NCBI GenBank assembly: GCA_034336665.1
Contig: CM067568.1
Span: 45,178,770-45,242,769, forward strand
From: Luscinia megarhynchos
Taxonomy: Eukaryota > Chordata > Aves > Passeriformes > Turdidae
Length of the DNA stretch: 64,000 bases
Reading direction: 5' to 3'
The number at the start of each line of letters is the position of its first letter. The first letter of the stretch is position 1. Positions 1 to 43,987 of the stretch are shown one piece after another. The notes under the pieces were generated by a model. That model saw nothing but the letters and a program-made list of their open reading frames with translations, had not been told where the DNA came from and ran no database searches. Position numbers and translations under genes: made by a program.

Positions 1-400
1 GAATAGGCTGCTCCAGCAGGGGTTCCCTGTGGGGTCATAAGTCCTGTCAGTGCACCTGCTCCATCCCAAGGGGTCAGAGCCTCCTTCTTCAGGCATCCAC
101 CTGCTCTGGCCTGGGGTCCTCCACAGGATGCAGGTGGATCTCTGCTCCACTACGGACCTCCAGGGGGACAGCTGCCTCACCATGGACATCACCATGGGCT
201 GCAGGGGAATCTCTGCTCCAATCTGAGCCAGTGGCACACTCATCTCGGAGCCAGCTGGCATTGAACACAGCTCTACTGAACACAGGGGAAGCTTCCAGCA
301 GCTTCTACAGAAATCAGCCCTTTAGTCACTGTCCACCATGCCACTGCAAACCCGAACACTGCAAACACCACTGCAGAAGTCATGACCACCTATATAGATG
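1..400. repeat. Abundant avian interspersed repeat, class uncertain (possibly LTR-derived), in intron 11
   Basis: The stretch is GC-rich, unlike the flanking intron. It contains near-repeated phrases such as GGTGGATCTCTGCTCCAC and GCAGGGGAATCTCTGCTCC, and ends with GGGGAAGCTTCCAGCAGC. This phrasing resembles a repeat seen many times in songbird genomes, from memory. The left end is cut by the window, and the right end near 400 is estimated from the change in composition. No terminal repeats can be seen, so neither class nor strand can be set. Confidence 0.5.
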
Positions 401-1141
401 AATTTTTTTCATAGCTTCAAAACCAGTTGTCAATCAACTCTTCCATGATGATTGATCAGGTCATTTTATTCTTGAATTACCTTGAGTCCCAACTCAAACA
501 AGAAAGAGGTGATCAACACTATAAAGACTTCAATAGGTGGCAATACATGGTGACTTACTCCTCCACAACTGTCTGCAACCTAGCTTGGCCCTATTTACCA
601 CATTTACAGTCTGTACAGAATCTTGTCAGAATCTGGATGCAAACAACAGCAAGGAAATAGTACTGTGCAGACAGCCAAACTGGCATGAATATTTAAGAGA
701 CTCCCCATGGGAGGAACTTGGGAGCACTCCATTAAAATAATCAAAAGAGACTGGTATCTCTTCTGTATAATTCCATATTCCATTGAATTGACATTACAGA
801 GCACAGCTAGATTTGATGGGGTTGTAGCAGCAGTTTCTAATTACATTCCTGTCATAACAAGACCATCCAATCTGCATGATGAAATTTGATTAGTGCTGCC
901 TTTGCAAATCTGGGTACCATGAGTACAGTACCAAGTGAATTTAATCTTCAAGTAATGGTACTGTTTGAATGTAAAAAAGAACATGTACAAATATGTTATA
1001 GTGATATAAAACAAGGTTCATATAAACACAGTATCATAGGGCCCCATTATGATAGCATAATTTAGAATCAAAAGCAAAAGTAATCTTGAATTACAAGACT
1101 AAACAATACAGTAATTATCTTCAGCATTTAATAGCACTCAC
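401..1141. other. Rest of intron 11 (partial)
   Basis: AT-rich intron sequence. It was searched for the next PPP4R3A exon (EDIKSLTAHV) on the minus strand without success. The small open frames at 427-889 match nothing I know. Confidence 0.7.
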
Positions 1142-34104
<32,963 letters not shown>

Positions 34105-34812
34105 CCTGCCGCCTGCCACACCGCAGCCACCACTCTGGCTCGCAATCGCTGGGGGAGCAGAAGGCTGGTCGGGGGCCAGGCCCCCCTCAGCGGAGGGGAG
34201 CGGGAAAGAGGGGAGCAGCCCCACACGGGCACGCCGAGCAAGCTCTTCTTACTCCCCTTCAGTGCCCCAACGGCATCCTCATTATCGAGAGTAACAGAGG
34301 ATGACTGGGGAAGAGGGGGAAACGAGAGGTGAAGATGTGAAAAAAGGGAGCTGCTCCTTCAGGTACAGTCAGACGCTGCACAAAAGGCGAGTAAGCCTAG
34401 GCAGGGAGAGCCGCAGAGAGGAGAGAGGCTCTTTGCAGGGCGAAGGGCAGGCAGGAGAGGCGGTGAAGAAGGGATCCCGGAGAAGGGGATTCACGGTAGA
34501 GGAAGCAGCGGCGGGCTGCAGCCGGCCCAGCGTGACAGGAGCAGGCGTTCCTGGAAGCCGGAGCCCTGCCGAGGAAAACAGGAGGAGGCCGGTGAGGCCG
34601 GAGGGAGCCAGAGGAAGGGAGGCAGGCGGGAGAGGGGCTGCTCGCCCCGGCCTGTAGCCCGGCTCTATTGTGCAGCAGCTGCCCAGGCCCGAAGCCCCTC
34701 GCTCGCCGTCCGTCAGCGCGGGGCTCCCCGGAGCCGCCCTCCTTCCCGCCCGGGCTGCCCGGGGCCCGCGGACACCGCCCGTCCCCGGGACGGGGTGAAT
34801 GGCCAGCCGAGC

Positions 34813-34833
34813 TCAGCGCCCCGTCTTCCCCAT
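34813..34833 (-). other. Upstream ORF 2 in the probable PPP4R3A 5' UTR
   Basis: It encodes MGKTGR then stop. It lies 25 bases after the end of upstream ORF 1. Short upstream ORFs of this kind usually lower translation of the main frame, but use here is not shown. Confidence 0.4.
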
Positions 34834-34857
34834 GGACTCCGGTCGCAGGCGGAGGCT

Positions 34858-34884
34858 TCACTCCCAGCCTGACTCCGCCGCCAT
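34858..34884 (-). other. Upstream ORF 1 in the probable PPP4R3A 5' UTR
   Basis: It encodes MAAESGWE then stop. It lies inside the CpG island on the gene's strand, between the inferred start site and the main ATG. It is only relevant if the leader is unspliced here. Confidence 0.4.
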
Positions 34885-34887
34885 GTT
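34877..34887 (-). promoter_or_regulatory. Second YY1 motif, overlapping an upstream ATG
   Basis: The minus strand reads AACATGGCGGC, a perfect match to the YY1 consensus AANATGGCGGC, in the same orientation as the first motif about 215 bases away. The ATG inside the motif would open an 8-codon upstream ORF (34884-34858). Confidence 0.5.
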
Positions 34888-34916
34888 CTTCTTCCTCCTC
34901 CTCCTCCTCCTCCTGG
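34886..34916. repeat. CTC/CTT trinucleotide run in the 5' UTR
   Basis: The run is TTCTTC followed by about seven CTC units on the plus strand, purine-rich (GAG)n in the mRNA sense. It lies within the CpG island. Confidence 0.8.
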
Positions 34917-35092
34917 TGCTGCGGCGGCTCAGTCCCGGCTCCCCAGCGCGCCTTCCGACGTGGCTGTGCTTCCAGGCGTTCGGCGACCCGGCTGGCAGAG
35001 AAACGCTGTGCCCGGCGGAGGGAGGGGGCGATCGGCAGCGGCTAGTGCGGCCCGGCTCCCTCCGGCCCCGGCTCCGCCTCAGTCACTGCGCG

Positions 35093-35104
35093 GCCGCCAT
35101 CTTG
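35093..35104 (-). promoter_or_regulatory. YY1 motif near the inferred PPP4R3A start site
   Basis: The minus strand reads CAAGATGGCGGC, the classic YY1 core. YY1 sites in this orientation are commonly just downstream of start sites of housekeeping genes. It supports the direction and approximate position of transcription start. Confidence 0.6.
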
Positions 35105-35240
35105 GTTTCACCTCTCACTGGCGGCGCGGGGTCTCCCAGCCAGGGGCGGCACGGGCCGCCCGCCGGCATTTAAAGGGCCAGCGGCCCCGCGCGGGGGACG
35201 CGCGTGCGGCCGTGGCCGCGCCGCTCCCGCGGGCCTCGGC

Positions 35241-35251
35241 TTTGTGGGTTT

Positions 35252-35283
<32 letters not shown>

Positions 35284-35767
35284 TCCTGTCACACCTTGCC
35301 GAGTGATCCCAAAGTTAAACAGCTTTAATATCTGTTGGATCTCTGCACTCATAGATGGGATCAAAGAATTCTAATAACAAACAGAAGCTGTCGAGGCTCT
35401 GCTTCTGCCACTGCTGCCAACATCTGAGCACGTGTTGGACAAGTTTCCCTAAAATTCGTGAAAACACTGGTGCATATGGGACCCACCAGCACCACTGCAG
35501 AACAGAGTCCATTTCACAGTACATTCTAAATATGCAGTGTACATGGGAGCTCACTGCAATATATCTTCTGCTATTTTATGCTTTTGAACAAGTCCTGATA
35601 CTCGTTTATCAAAGTGAGTTGTATTGAGGGTGGTTTGAGCCAAAACCAAACTAATTTGCAGCTTTCACCAAATTAATAATGTATCACAAAGAAACCTAGT
35701 CGAGCCCCATTTTCCTTTGTCCATCTTCTGTTTTGTTTTGTAGCCCAGTGAGAAAGACAGTGTTTGG
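35241..35767. other. Stretch upstream of the PPP4R3A promoter
   Basis: It begins with a T-rich run (TTTTG)n at about 35250-35281. A 90-codon open frame on the plus strand (35355-35627) has no known similarity and no sign of splicing. No gene is claimed. Confidence 0.6.
35249..35281. repeat. T-rich (TTTTG)n low-complexity run
   Basis: A run of T followed by about four TTTTG units and more T. It lies at the outer edge of the promoter CpG island. Confidence 0.85.
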
Positions 35768-35958
35768 TTGCAGGGTTGATAGCGGTTTCCTGAACAAGCT
35801 CCCAGGGTACAGCCCCAGCCTGACAGAGTTCAGGAGGTGTTTGGGCAACGCTCTCAGTCACATTCTGTGACCCTTGGGGTGTCCTGTGCAGGGCCAGGAG
35901 TGGGATTCCATGATCCATATGTGTCCCTTCCAAACTAAAATATTCTGTGATTCCTGAT
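35768..35958 (+). mobile_element. CR1 LINE 3' end (3' UTR), sense
   Basis: The sequence runs GGTTTCCTGAACAAGCTCCC, CCAGCCTGACAGAGTTCA, CCTTGGGGTGTCCTGTGCAG and ATATTCTGTGATTCC. This is the order of the 3' UTR and terminal repeats of young avian CR1 subfamilies. It is 5'-truncated as usual for CR1 and has few differences from the family, so it is comparatively young. Confidence 0.85.
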
Positions 35959-36440
35959 GTGCCAGATAAGGACATTTGGCCTTTTCTCTGATGCCCAAGG
36001 GCTGGTTAAAAACACAAGAGCCTTGGGGAGTGATGTTTGGGTGCCTATGACATAGCTGAAAGTGCGCTGTGCTTCTGTTCTCAGTGTGGTGTTCTTGGCT
36101 AAAGCAGCGACAGGTTTGGAGAGATTCCTTTGTCTGGGAACTGTGGATTGTGGGCCTGGCTGGAGGGAAGCACCACACAGCTCGTGCACAGAAAGATGCA
36201 CATGCACAGAAAGATGCTCATTGCCTTCACTTGGTGGCCTGGGCAGCTCTCGAGGGGATGATCCTGGGCTGCTGCTGTGCCAAAATTTCTCTCCGCCTGG
36301 AGATGGGATTTTTGTGACTTCAGAAAAGATTGATATCACTTAAAGAAAACTTTGTAGAACCGTTATGTTCATGTACCATTTACAAATTGTACCCTCTTGT
36401 GGCCATCAGATTAAGTAGAGACCGTACTGCTCACTGCAGG

Positions 36441-36505
36441 TGTTTTTTGGTGGGTGTTTTTGGTGGTTTTTTGTTTGGTTGGTTGGTTGGTTTGGGTTTT
36501 TTGTA
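36441..36505. repeat. G/T-rich simple repeat with (GGTT)n
   Basis: GTTTTTT and GGTT units, with TTTGGTTGGTTGGTTGG near 36472-36490. Confidence 0.85.
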
Positions 36506-37211
36506 TGTCATTTGAGAGCTACTTTTTGCACAGCAAAAGACTAAAGAACAAGAAAACTTTTTGTTTCAGTGTCTAATAATAATTTTGGGAAAGAAAATTG
36601 CATTGTTATTGTGAAGAACTTCAGGTCACACATACAAATTTGGTCTATGCACTAAGGCATTATTAGAGCTTCTAAACCTCCTAGCTAACTATTTTCTGAA
36701 CAACAACAAAAAAAAGTTAGGGAAACCAACAGCTTTAAACTTTATTATAGCGCAGATTATTGCTAGAAGGAAAGTCTGTGCTTGCCTGAGTATATAGATA
36801 TGGCTATACTCAGTATGTGCAAACAAGGTTACAATCCATACTACACACACACAGACACTCTCTATGTCTTCTTGTTCCCAAGGCATGTATTCTGACTTGT
36901 GCCCCAAAAAGCTGTGGACAATGAATGACTGAGTCAAAAGAAAAAAATTAAATACAAAAATTATCATAATAGGGGGAGGGTATAAAGATGACATCTATAA
37001 ACGAGTCAGAATATTGTGATCAAGAGAGGGGAGATTCAGCAAAAATATGGTTTTAGTTTAGTGGGGAAGCAAACACAGCAGTTTGAAATAAATACATTCA
37101 GTAGACAAAAAGCAAACCTAGCAATCATTACAAGTTATGAAGCACAGAAAAAATTGATAAGGATGTCAAGAAATTTGTGTGGTTGGTAGTTTTAGGAACA
37201 GCTCATGCTTC

Positions 37212-37246
37212 CTTAACACTATTATAATAATCTTAACACTATTATA
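37212..37246. repeat. Tandem duplication of a 20-bp AT-rich unit
   Basis: CTTAACACTATTATA occurs at 37212-37226 and again at 37232-37246, a 20-base period. Confidence 0.9.
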
Positions 37247-40200
37247 GGCCTACTATATCAAGATTTTAAAAAATGTTGATATTGATAAAAAAAGGAAAAA
37301 ATTGTTTAATGAATAAATTTGCTTTATACTTGAAAGAATGTGTGATGTGTTTGTATCATATGATGATGACTAAGTGCTTTCCTGGTCATTATTTAGAAGG
37401 ATATTAAACAACTTCTCTTAGAGAGAAACATTCAAAAATGCAGGTCCTAAAAAATTTGAATTTGAGAGTCCTAAAGAAGCTTGCATGTGTGATCTCAGGA
37501 AGCATGAAACCTTATTAACTTTAATAAAGCTTAAATTATTGCAGAAATTCTGCAAGACATGAAGACTGACTCTAAGTATTCAAATCGGACAAGTGAGAAC
37601 CCAGATAATAGTAGACTGATTTATCTGACATCACTCACAGACAATAAATGCTCACACAGAATGCAATAAAGAATTACAGGATGGGCTTATAGCAGTGGCA
37701 GCTGATGTGGCTTTAGGAAGAAAAATGTTTAATTTATTGTTAAATTACAAAGTTGCTCGTAAGGGTAATGGTGCAGATACAATATACATGGATAGTTCTC
37801 AGGTATTTTTCTGGAAAGTTAAAATTGTATTCTGTGAAGAAAGCTCACATTGCATGGGTCAGATTTGAGGTGACTGGCATAGCTCAAAAGGACTTACTGA
37901 TCTGTAATGATCCTAGATGATTGTGAGAAATCAAGAGTAGGACAGGTGCTACTCAGGATTTCATGTAATGTTTAGAAAGTCAACGTAAAATCTCTGTGCA
38001 TAAAAGCTGTGTATGACTCAGAGAGCCTGGAGGAATGGCAAGAAATGGGTAAGGACATAAGGGTCAGAAACAGGTTCACTTACTGAAGGTGCTGATGTAG
38101 AAAGAATGGCTTAGCCTGGGACAGCAGGGAAGGTTACTGGCAGCTGCTTCTGGCTTATTCCAGCTTTACAAATGTCTGTCAGCTCATCAGTGCTTCCCAG
38201 TAATCACTGCATTTTTAAGGCAAGCAATGACACTTACAATTTTGAGCTGTAAACAGTGTTTGTTCAAGACCTGATGGATGAGCAGCTCAGGCAGTCAGGT
38301 TGTGGCCTAGTTGTGCTCTGACCTACACCTCCTAAGATGGGACCCTTCAGATATAGCCAAATACAGGGTCACATCTATGGGAATAAATAGTAAGGCAGCT
38401 CTGAAAGAAGCAAGGCTGCATGGTAAACAAGCAACCAAGACAAACTTCTGATACTGCTCTGTGTCTGTAAGATCCTATTATATGTCTTTTGGGCATATTG
38501 TAAACTAGCACAATGTGGAAGAATGTAACATCAGGAATAAAAGTAGCTTTAATGATACATTCTATAATTCTGGTGTCCTCATGGTTAACAAATTTTAAGA
38601 AATTGAAATAGGTCAGAAAGGACTGCTCTGAAGAGCTTTATTTTTTTTTTTTGCACATCCAATTGTGGCACTCCAAAATCTAAGACTCCTCAGCATGCAT
38701 TTTTGCAGCCATACCCTCTGATCATGTCTCAGATGCTGCCAGTCAATTTTCACATCCTGCCACAGACCCCTGAGAAGCAGTAGCCCTGTTCTTGTACCTG
38801 AACCACAACCATTAATCTGTGAAGGTCAGCAGTTAAGACTCTTCCTCCTACATAATGTGCATATGAATCCCCTCAACAGAAATGTAATCTCTTTCCTTTC
38901 AACCCTTATTATTGTCTGAATTTTCACAGTACTGATAAACCCTTTTCTTCCAAGTGGAGCTTCCTTTTAAGAGTTCTCTGCAACTCCACAGTCATGTAAA
39001 GTCTGTATTTGTTTTGAATTCCTGTATGCCTCTCTGGAAATGCTATGCTTTATGTAAATATGTAGACCTCATTATCATCAGACTGAAGAATTTCAAGGCA
39101 CTGCTGATGCAGAGAACATGCCTGGGTTATTTATTCATCCAGCAGTGAAAATTCTCCTCCTTCTGTGAGGGTAACTCCAAGACATCTGAATTGTGCTGGC
39201 TGTCACTAAACAGTACATCTTTCTACTTTTACATGTATTATTTTGCCTGTTGACTGTGTTTGTAAAGTTTTAGCAGGAGTTATTGTGTCCTTTCTTCCCC
39301 CTTTTTTTATGGCAGACTTCCTATTCCTAACTTTTGCTCCCTTTTTTAAAATTTTTATAAGATTTCCAATACTTCATCCATAACTCAGACTTCAACAGGC
39401 TTCTTTTACATTCCCATTCCCATGCATTTTACATTTCTTTTGAGAAAATGATGGACAGAGAGGCAGGAAGTATGAGATCCACATCATAACTTTGTTTCCA
39501 GGAAGCTTTGAAAGTCCATCAGAAACCCATAAGGCTAAAAACTACCTCAATTTTTCTATTCTATCTCATCCAAATCACCTAAAAAATTACTATCTGCTGC
39601 AATACACTCCTTAAAATAAATTCCTCATTACCTTAGGCACATGTGAGGTGAGTGTGGAAACTGATGAAGGTGTTTCCAGTTTGTGTAAATAAGAACTACA
39701 TATACGGATTTAGAGTAAAAAGGGAGAAAGGCCAAAAGGGATGGAAAAGGGACGTTGACAGAGCCAGAACAAGACAGCAGCACATGGACACAGGTAGATG
39801 GACACTCATCCTTACACACACAGAGTCTCAGCAGGTTCTTCAATTGGACCAGTCATCTGGGGTGACTGAACTAGATCTGTGTACATTTAGGATCAGGTTC
39901 CCGGACAAAAGCTAGTGAAAGTGACAATGTGTCTGTAATAAAGTGTAATAAATGTAAAAATATGAAAAAATATGAAAAAATGTCCTGGAAAAAAAAAGGA
40001 GGCATGTAAGTTTTTTGAAGAAAGTAATTTTAGAATCAGCCATTATACTGACAATAATTTAAATATAAGTTTGCTTTTTTCCAATTTTATAATATATGAG
40101 TCACTTCAGTGTTTGTGACAATGATGGTCTTAGAGATGCAAATAATTCAAGACTTGCACAGAACTGGAATGATTGTGGTGAAAGTTGCAACTAAGTAATA

Positions 40201-41817
40201 TAAACAGATTGGGAGCACATCCAACTACTGGAGAGATTATTTTACTAATTATCTTAGCTGGTTCCAGTGTCTTCCATGTTGGATTTGAAGCCAACAAAGA
40301 AGAGGTGAGAATCTGACTCTGAGGATGAGCTCTGCAGTAACAGAAGCCAAGCATTTAGGGAGGGAAATGTGCACTTTCCTCACTTTGCACCCCTTCTCTA
40401 GCTAAAAGCAAAGCTAAATAGACCAAAGGCGAAACTGAAGGTTTTGCTATTATTGTTACCTAGAAAAACCACCTAAATTGTTGTGGAATGGGTTTGCCTC
40501 AGTAACAACCTAGAAATTCTTCTGATTCTACATTCTCAGCCTAGCCTCCTCTTTTTCTATTTATGTTACCTCTCTTCTGGTTGGCACCAGAGATAGGATT
40601 TGGGCTCACACCTGAGACAGGATTTGGCAAACATTGTAACATCTTGAAAAGCATGAAGAAAAGTTAGCAAGGGTCAGTTGTTTAATGTCCCCTCCAATAT
40701 GAGAACTGAGGAGCAAGAAGTCCAGCAAGTAGGTGGGATGGTCAAAACAAGAATGATTGTTCTTTTTTCATAGCTCATTGAAAAAGTGATGAAATGCTCT
40801 GCTGCAAGGAAACATTGATGCTGAAGCCAAACTTAGTAGTCCAACATACTAATGTACTATGGGGGTCTCTTGCAGAGCGTGGGAGGCCTCAAAGCAGAGC
40901 TGTCAAGTCAGAGACTTCTGTGACTGATGGGCAAAGGAATTAGTGGCATGTGGGGATTATCAGCGGATGTGCAGGAGGAAGGAGGTTGGGACTGGTGTGT
41001 GTGCCAGGAGGGTCTGCAGCAGTGAGGTGCAAAGCAGGTCTGGCAGCTTTCTCGCCCCAGGGTGCTGAAGTGTGGGGTGACTGCAGTGACACAGCTCTGC
41101 TGTGCACTGGCTGGTGCAGGACAGTGGGGCTAAACAGGGAGAATGAACAGTCCTAAGTAAATACAGCTAAGACCACACTTGGACATTACTACCAAAGAGA
41201 GTAAGTGCATACCATTTCATTAATCATCACTGCAGCTTGAAACTATACAGAAATTAGTTATTATATAATATTATTAGAATTATAGATGTTAAATATTCAC
41301 TAACAATTGTCTAAACTAATTAACCTGCAGGATTTATTAGTGATGTTTATGGCTTTCATTAGTGACAGAACCTGAGAAAATAATAATCAATGTATAATCT
41401 ATAAGAATATATCAAGTTCTATGTGTTTATTTGTGTTTAATACTGACTAAAAGAGAATGGTGAGAATTCTTTAAATTTTCTGAAATCTACATAGAAAATC
41501 TTGTAAACATCTGTTCTCTGGTAGATAGGTGTTTTAGGTTCCCTGATGTCAAGACATTCCCTACAATTTCAGATACGTGGTATAATACAGCCATTCAATT
41601 TAATATGCTTGTATGGGGACAACAGAATTCCCAGCTGGCATTTGTTGAGGTCCCCTGAAACAGACACCCTAGGGTCTTGATCACCTAAAGACCTTACAGT
41701 GCTTTGCAGCCATGAGAGTATTCTGGGGCAACTAGAGATAAAGGAAAACAAGACTAATTCCAGTCAGTAAAGCTGAAGCCTTGATCCCTTCCTGCTTTTC
41801 TCTGTGCTTCTCACTTC

Positions 41818-41845
41818 TCATAATCCCAAATCATTGGGATTATGA
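41818..41845. repeat. Perfect 12-bp inverted repeat with 4-base loop
   Basis: TCATAATCCCAA (41818-41829) pairs fully with TTGGGATTATGA (41834-41845) around the loop ATCA. It is not followed by a T run and is not near a gene end. Confidence 0.9.
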
Positions 41846-42089
41846 TTTATACTTTCCTGTTACCTTTTATATATGACATGGACCAGCCCTAAGTCCCTTC
41901 CCTGACCTTCTCACCGAGGAAACCGTTGATCCAATCAAGCTCATCTCTCTCCTTTACTCATACAGCCGCTCTCTTTATATTTCTACTGTGTTCCTCCCAA
42001 TTCCTTTTAGCACACCCAAATGAATTGTGCTTCGGTTATGTTCTTACCTTTCATCCTGCTCATAGCTATCACTAGTTTGAAATCTCTGC

Positions 42090-42220
42090 TGTACCATGTT
42101 CCCTACTATAGGACTGATCTTTGTGCTTGCAAGGTCCTGCACAACTTGGCTTCCCCTCAAGTCAAATATATTTTCAGACATTTTTTCCTATCCTTCACTT
42201 TCCTGTTTTATACTTACCTT
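42090..42220 (+). mobile_element. Possible remnant of an old L2/CR1-clade LINE
   Basis: One plus-strand frame reads CKVLHNLASP, similar to the KxLHGLAPxYL phrase near the C terminus of L2-clade reverse transcriptases. The match is short and the frame context weak. The surrounding pyrimidine-rich stretch (about 41,760-42,350) would fit a decayed element. Confidence 0.25.
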
Positions 42221-42350
42221 GAAAGCCTTCCTCTATCAATTGGCATGTGTCAGCCTCTGGTTTATCCCATGTGTGGTGCTTTTCTTCTTCATATTGCAAA
42301 TATTGTTCTCAATTTTCCCAGGAAGTGACTTTTTGGGGATTCCAGCACAC

Positions 42351-43987
42351 AGCCTTGTCATTTAGTTCAGTATAGCCTCCTTGTAGATATGAGGAGTGAC
42401 AAGGGAGAAAGAAGATCCATGAAAATATTGCAAAAAGAATCCACTGTAGCCACAAACTATGATGAAGGCATGGACACGGGAAAAGTAACAGTATGGGGGA
42501 AAATCAGAAATATGTGTTTAATAGGAGATACAAGTTTTGTTAATCAATTGCATTTTAAGCACAGGACATACTACACAATTTTACAGAAGTGTAAACTCAA
42601 ATCCATGCATTTTACAAAATGAAAAAAACTTGTTAGCAAAACAAGACTTCAGTCATTTAAAGAGGAGATGTGTATGGAATGACAATTAAATGGCACTTTT
42701 CTAATAGTAGTACACTGAATGGTATCAGAATTTGGAACTGTGCTGTTTCTTGCCTCCAGCTATCTCAGTTCAGATCTTTCATAGCAGAAGAACTTAGAGA
42801 TCCTGTGGGATTTTTTTCCCCCTCTGAAACACTGTACTGAAAATAACCCCCTAGGAGGTCATAGGGTTACATGGAAAATAGCAGTTTAATTTATTCATCC
42901 TCAATAATAAAAGGCATATTTTAGCATATATTAAAAATTGACTGCTTTTATGCACTTTTTCAGTCTAGTGTCTGATTTTGTTGTTGATTTATTTCTGCAC
43001 ATTGCATTTTGCTTAAAGAAATTTGTAGGCTGTGGTTGACAATTTTGTCAGATAAACGTGAACATAAGAATAGACAGGCTCATGGTTCTTTTGCAAAAAT
43101 GAATGTGCAAGGTAGGAAGTTCTCTTTCTACATCAATTCCCAGGCACAACCTAATGGTGTCTTAGCTTTCTTAACAGCAGTTCTTTGAGGAGAGGAAAAC
43201 CATTTTCATCTTTTGTATCTTTGTATAACCATGGTTCAGCAGTCAGTGGAACTGGAGGAATGCAATGAATTGATTTCCTACATATGCTGCCACTGTTCTG
43301 TTTTATAATATATGCTACCATGTCCCAAATACACAAGGTTTCTGGGATAATTACAATTATAGATTTACCCTATAGATAGCTGTGTTGTGAAAATAAATTA
43401 GTAACTTCCAAAGCAAAGATAGGCATTTAAAAGGATGCAGTAAATACCACGTTTGCACTGACAGATACATCTGCATTGCAAAATTTGCTCCTATCTACTA
43501 ATCTAGTGCATAGGTATAAAGGGACTTATTTGAATTTATCTTGGAATCACTAATTTCAAAACTGGCTTTCTCCTTCTGCAATGCTCCTACAGAAGACTAT
43601 TTAATTGATTCCTCTACATTTGAAGAGTTCATAGTTCTACATTTAAGGTAATAAAAGCCTGATGTTAGTTTTCAGTGTATGTGGCAAGGCCATACTTTTA
43701 CCAGAGTACTTGGGAGGAGCAGTTGCCAATTATGAATTGGTAAAACTGGTAACAGAAATGACGTGGACAAGTATGGTACAAGCAGATCACAGCCACATGA
43801 TAGGCGCTGATGTTATTTATGTGCTTGCATATTTTTAGCTACTGGCAATGCCTGTCACAGAGGAGAGGGGTGGTAGATACAAATGGAAAGAATACTTTGA
43901 AAAGGATGTTATTTTTATACTGAGCTTCTCATATTGCTCAACTGATGTTGCCTCAACATGACACTGAACACAGAGAAAAAGTATCAG
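42351..43987. other. Intergenic DNA, nothing recognised
   Basis: AT-rich with no clear repeat family or gene. Confidence 0.6.

Larger units (their letters stand above)
35959..41700. other. Intergenic DNA, no gene recognised
   Basis: About 5.7 kb of mostly AT-rich DNA. It contains a GC-richer patch at 36,060-36,310 with a repeated CACAGAAAGATGC, a (GGTT)n run, a duplicated TTAACACTATTATA, and another GC-rich patch at about 40,940-41,130. Open frames on both strands (such as 36062-36343 and 39652-39915) were compared with recalled TC2N sequence and do not match. No recognisable CATSPERB similarity was noted, but my recall of that protein is too poor to exclude it. Confidence 0.55.

Noticed and set aside
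427..889. Overlapping plus-strand frames in intron 11
   Set aside because: No similarity to gag, pol or any protein I know, and no splice signals. Overlapping minus-strand frames are equally open.
34105..34224. In-frame extension of PPP4R3A upstream of the ATG (about 40 codons to a GTG)
   Set aside because: There is no ATG in the extension, and the known N terminus begins at the ATG at 34104. It is 5' UTR in a CpG-rich block, where open frames are expected.
34301..35328. Several 80-154 codon open frames on both strands in the promoter CpG island
   Set aside because: Stop codons are rare in GC-rich DNA. The frames overlap one another, are low complexity and match no family.
42020..42365. 102-codon plus-strand frame with many hydrophobic residues, looking like a membrane protein
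   Set aside because: Pyrimidine-rich DNA gives Phe/Leu/Ser-rich frames. Two frames overlap, and the better explanation is a decayed LINE.
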